Shown here piece after piece: positions 5,827-6,440 of a stretch of 6,440 nucleotides of DNA. Below the pieces are notes generated by a model. It did not search any database. It was not told where the DNA came from and saw nothing but the letters and a program-made list of their open reading frames with translations. Made by a program: the position numbers and the translations under genes. Source of the DNA: Verrucomicrobiota bacterium (GTDB lineage Bacteria; Verrucomicrobiota; Verrucomicrobiia; Opitutales; Opitutaceae). Position 1 is the stretch's first letter; the number at the start of each line of letters is the position of its first letter. The DNA lies in assembly GCA_023426435.1 (NCBI GenBank), contig JAFAAS010000141.1:1-6440 (forward strand). Reading direction: 5' to 3'.

Positions 5827-6189
5827 TCATATGCTAAAGCTTTCCCCACAGGAGCAACTGGCTTTCGCATTTGGATTCGAGAATTTGAACCCACCCGCGA
5901 CCATCGCCGACGAGTAGTCCAGGTGCGTGCCTTTCAGATACAGCGCACTCTTGCTGTCGACCACCACGTCCACCCCCGCCGTCCGCACCACGATGTCTCC
6001 TCTCCGCGGCTCCGGCACAAACTTCATCTTGTAACTCAGCCCGTTGCAACCGCCTCCCGAAATCGCGATCCGCAGGAAATCGCCCTGCTTCTCCCGCGCC
6101 TTCAACGCTTCCACTTTCACCCCCGCCGCCGGCGTGAGCTTCACCAAATTCTCATTCCCCGCGCGCACCCCCTCCGGCCAAGCCGGCAT
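5827..6189 (-). CDS. A-type iron-sulfur cluster carrier (HesB/IscA/ErpA family)
   Basis: Cytosolic carrier that holds an Fe-S cluster and passes it to client apoproteins. The three cluster cysteines are present: Cys48 in SGGGCNGLSY, and Cys112 and Cys114 in SCSCGESFSI at the C-terminus. Family members usually have CGC there; here it is CSC, so the spacing is kept. The ending NPNAKAS...ESFSI resembles E. coli ErpA more than IscA, but I do not assign a symbol. The start is uncertain. ATG 6189 gives 120 aa, close to family size. ATGs at 6249 and 6246 would add about 20 residues, partly encoded by the REP-like palindrome. GTG 6168 or 6144 would give a minimal protein starting near the conserved LVKLTPAAG. 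None has a well-spaced Shine-Dalgarno sequence. No isc or suf genes are adjacent; infC lies 112 nt downstream on the same strand. Confidence 0.9.
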   Translation of the reverse strand: MPAWPEGVRAGNENLVKLTPAAGVKVEALKAREKQGDFLRIAISGGGCNGLSYKMKFVPEPRRGDIVVRTAGVDVVVDSKSALYLKGTHLDYSSAMVAGGFKFSNPNAKASCSCGESFSI

Positions 6190-6201
6190 CGAGCCATCGT
6201 T

Positions 6202-6225
6202 TGTAGGAGCCTGCTTGCAGGCGAT
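6202..6225. repeat. REP-like palindromic element
   Basis: TGTAGGAGC followed by CTGCTTGCAG and GCGAT forms an inverted repeat, GCCTGC-TT-GCAGGC (6209-6222), flanked by GTAGGA and GAT. The layout (GTAGGAGC, GC-rich arm, CTTG centre, complementary arm, GCGA) closely resembles the REP sequences of Pseudomonas and related intergenic palindromes. Only one copy is in the window, so its dispersal cannot be shown. It lies just upstream of the preferred start of the Fe-S carrier gene. Confidence 0.6.
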
Positions 6226-6349
6226 CTCTGCAGTTTGATCCGTCATCATCAAAGCGCCGGCAATAAGGCCTCCTCCGTCCGCCGTTGCAACTCGGGAAGG
6301 TAGGACCGCTCGCCGCCTCGCCGAATAAATTCGATCCCCTCGGCCCCCT

Positions 6350-6421
6350 GCTCGCGCTCCCGCTCCCGCTCCTGCTCGTGCTCGTGCTCGTAATCGTGCT
6401 CGCACTCGCGCCCGCGCTCCT
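6350..6421. repeat. Degenerate hexanucleotide tandem repeat (GCTCNN)n
   Basis: About twelve consecutive hexamers: GCTCGC, GCTCCC twice, GCTCCT, GCTCGT three times, AATCGT, GCTCGC, ACTCGC, GCCCGC, GCTCCT. On the - strand it reads as GAGC-rich (ACGAGC, GGGAGC). All six frames give only low-complexity Arg/Ala/Ser/Gly peptide, so it is best read as a non-coding repeat upstream of the Fe-S carrier gene. It is followed by CACCCCG and nine C at the window edge. Confidence 0.8.
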
Positions 6422-6440
6422 CCTCACCCCGCCCCCCCCC

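Noticed and set aside
6250..6405. Arg/Ala/Gly-rich N-terminal extension of the Fe-S carrier
   Set aside because: Encoded by the hexamer repeat and spacer; A-type carriers are about 105-125 residues and have no such leader.
6350..6421. Possible CRISPR array
   Set aside because: The unit is only 6 bp, continuous and degenerate, with no spacers and no cas genes.

Overview
The window is GC-rich, densely coding bacterial chromosome. The gene set (a ClpP with a distinctive N-terminus, a TIGR03790 protein, an infC without rpmI/rplT behind it, GAGC-type hexamer repeats and a REP-like palindrome) suggests a Verrucomicrobiota member, perhaps Opitutaceae. This placement rests on family distribution and sequence style; no database search was run.

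Layout. On the + strand at the left edge is clpP, closed by a strong intrinsic terminator (690-717). Everything to its right is on the - strand and converges on clpP. In transcription order (right to left) the genes are: an A-type Fe-S carrier (HesB/IscA/ErpA family), infC (IF-3), an exported N-acetylmuramoyl-L-alanine amidase, an exported S1/P1-type zinc nuclease, the fluoride channel gene crcB, and an exported TIGR03790 protein. The last three are tightly linked: nuclease and crcB share a GTGA overlap, crcB and TIGR03790 share an ATGA overlap, and both downstream genes have a Shine-Dalgarno sequence inside the preceding gene. infC and the amidase gene are 7-13 nt apart. infC-amidase could be one unit and nuclease-crcB-TIGR03790 another, with possible readthrough across the 88-nt gap between them. 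The right edge, upstream of the Fe-S carrier gene, has a REP-like palindrome (6202-6225), about twelve copies of a GCTCNN hexamer (6350-6421) and a run of nine C.

Functionally this is mostly housekeeping: proteolysis, translation initiation, Fe-S maturation, wall remodelling, fluoride export and an exported nuclease. I see no defence, mobile-element, CRISPR or biosynthetic system. The points most worth a second look are: ClpP lacks the canonical axial-loop segment and carries a poly-Asp leader instead; TIGR03790, a family tied to exosortase-bearing genomes, is translationally coupled to crcB; infC sits in an atypical context; and repeats at the right edge make the Fe-S carrier start ambiguous. 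Several genes (clpP, infC, nuclease, Fe-S carrier) have no visible Shine-Dalgarno sequence, so their starts are less certain than those of crcB and TIGR03790.
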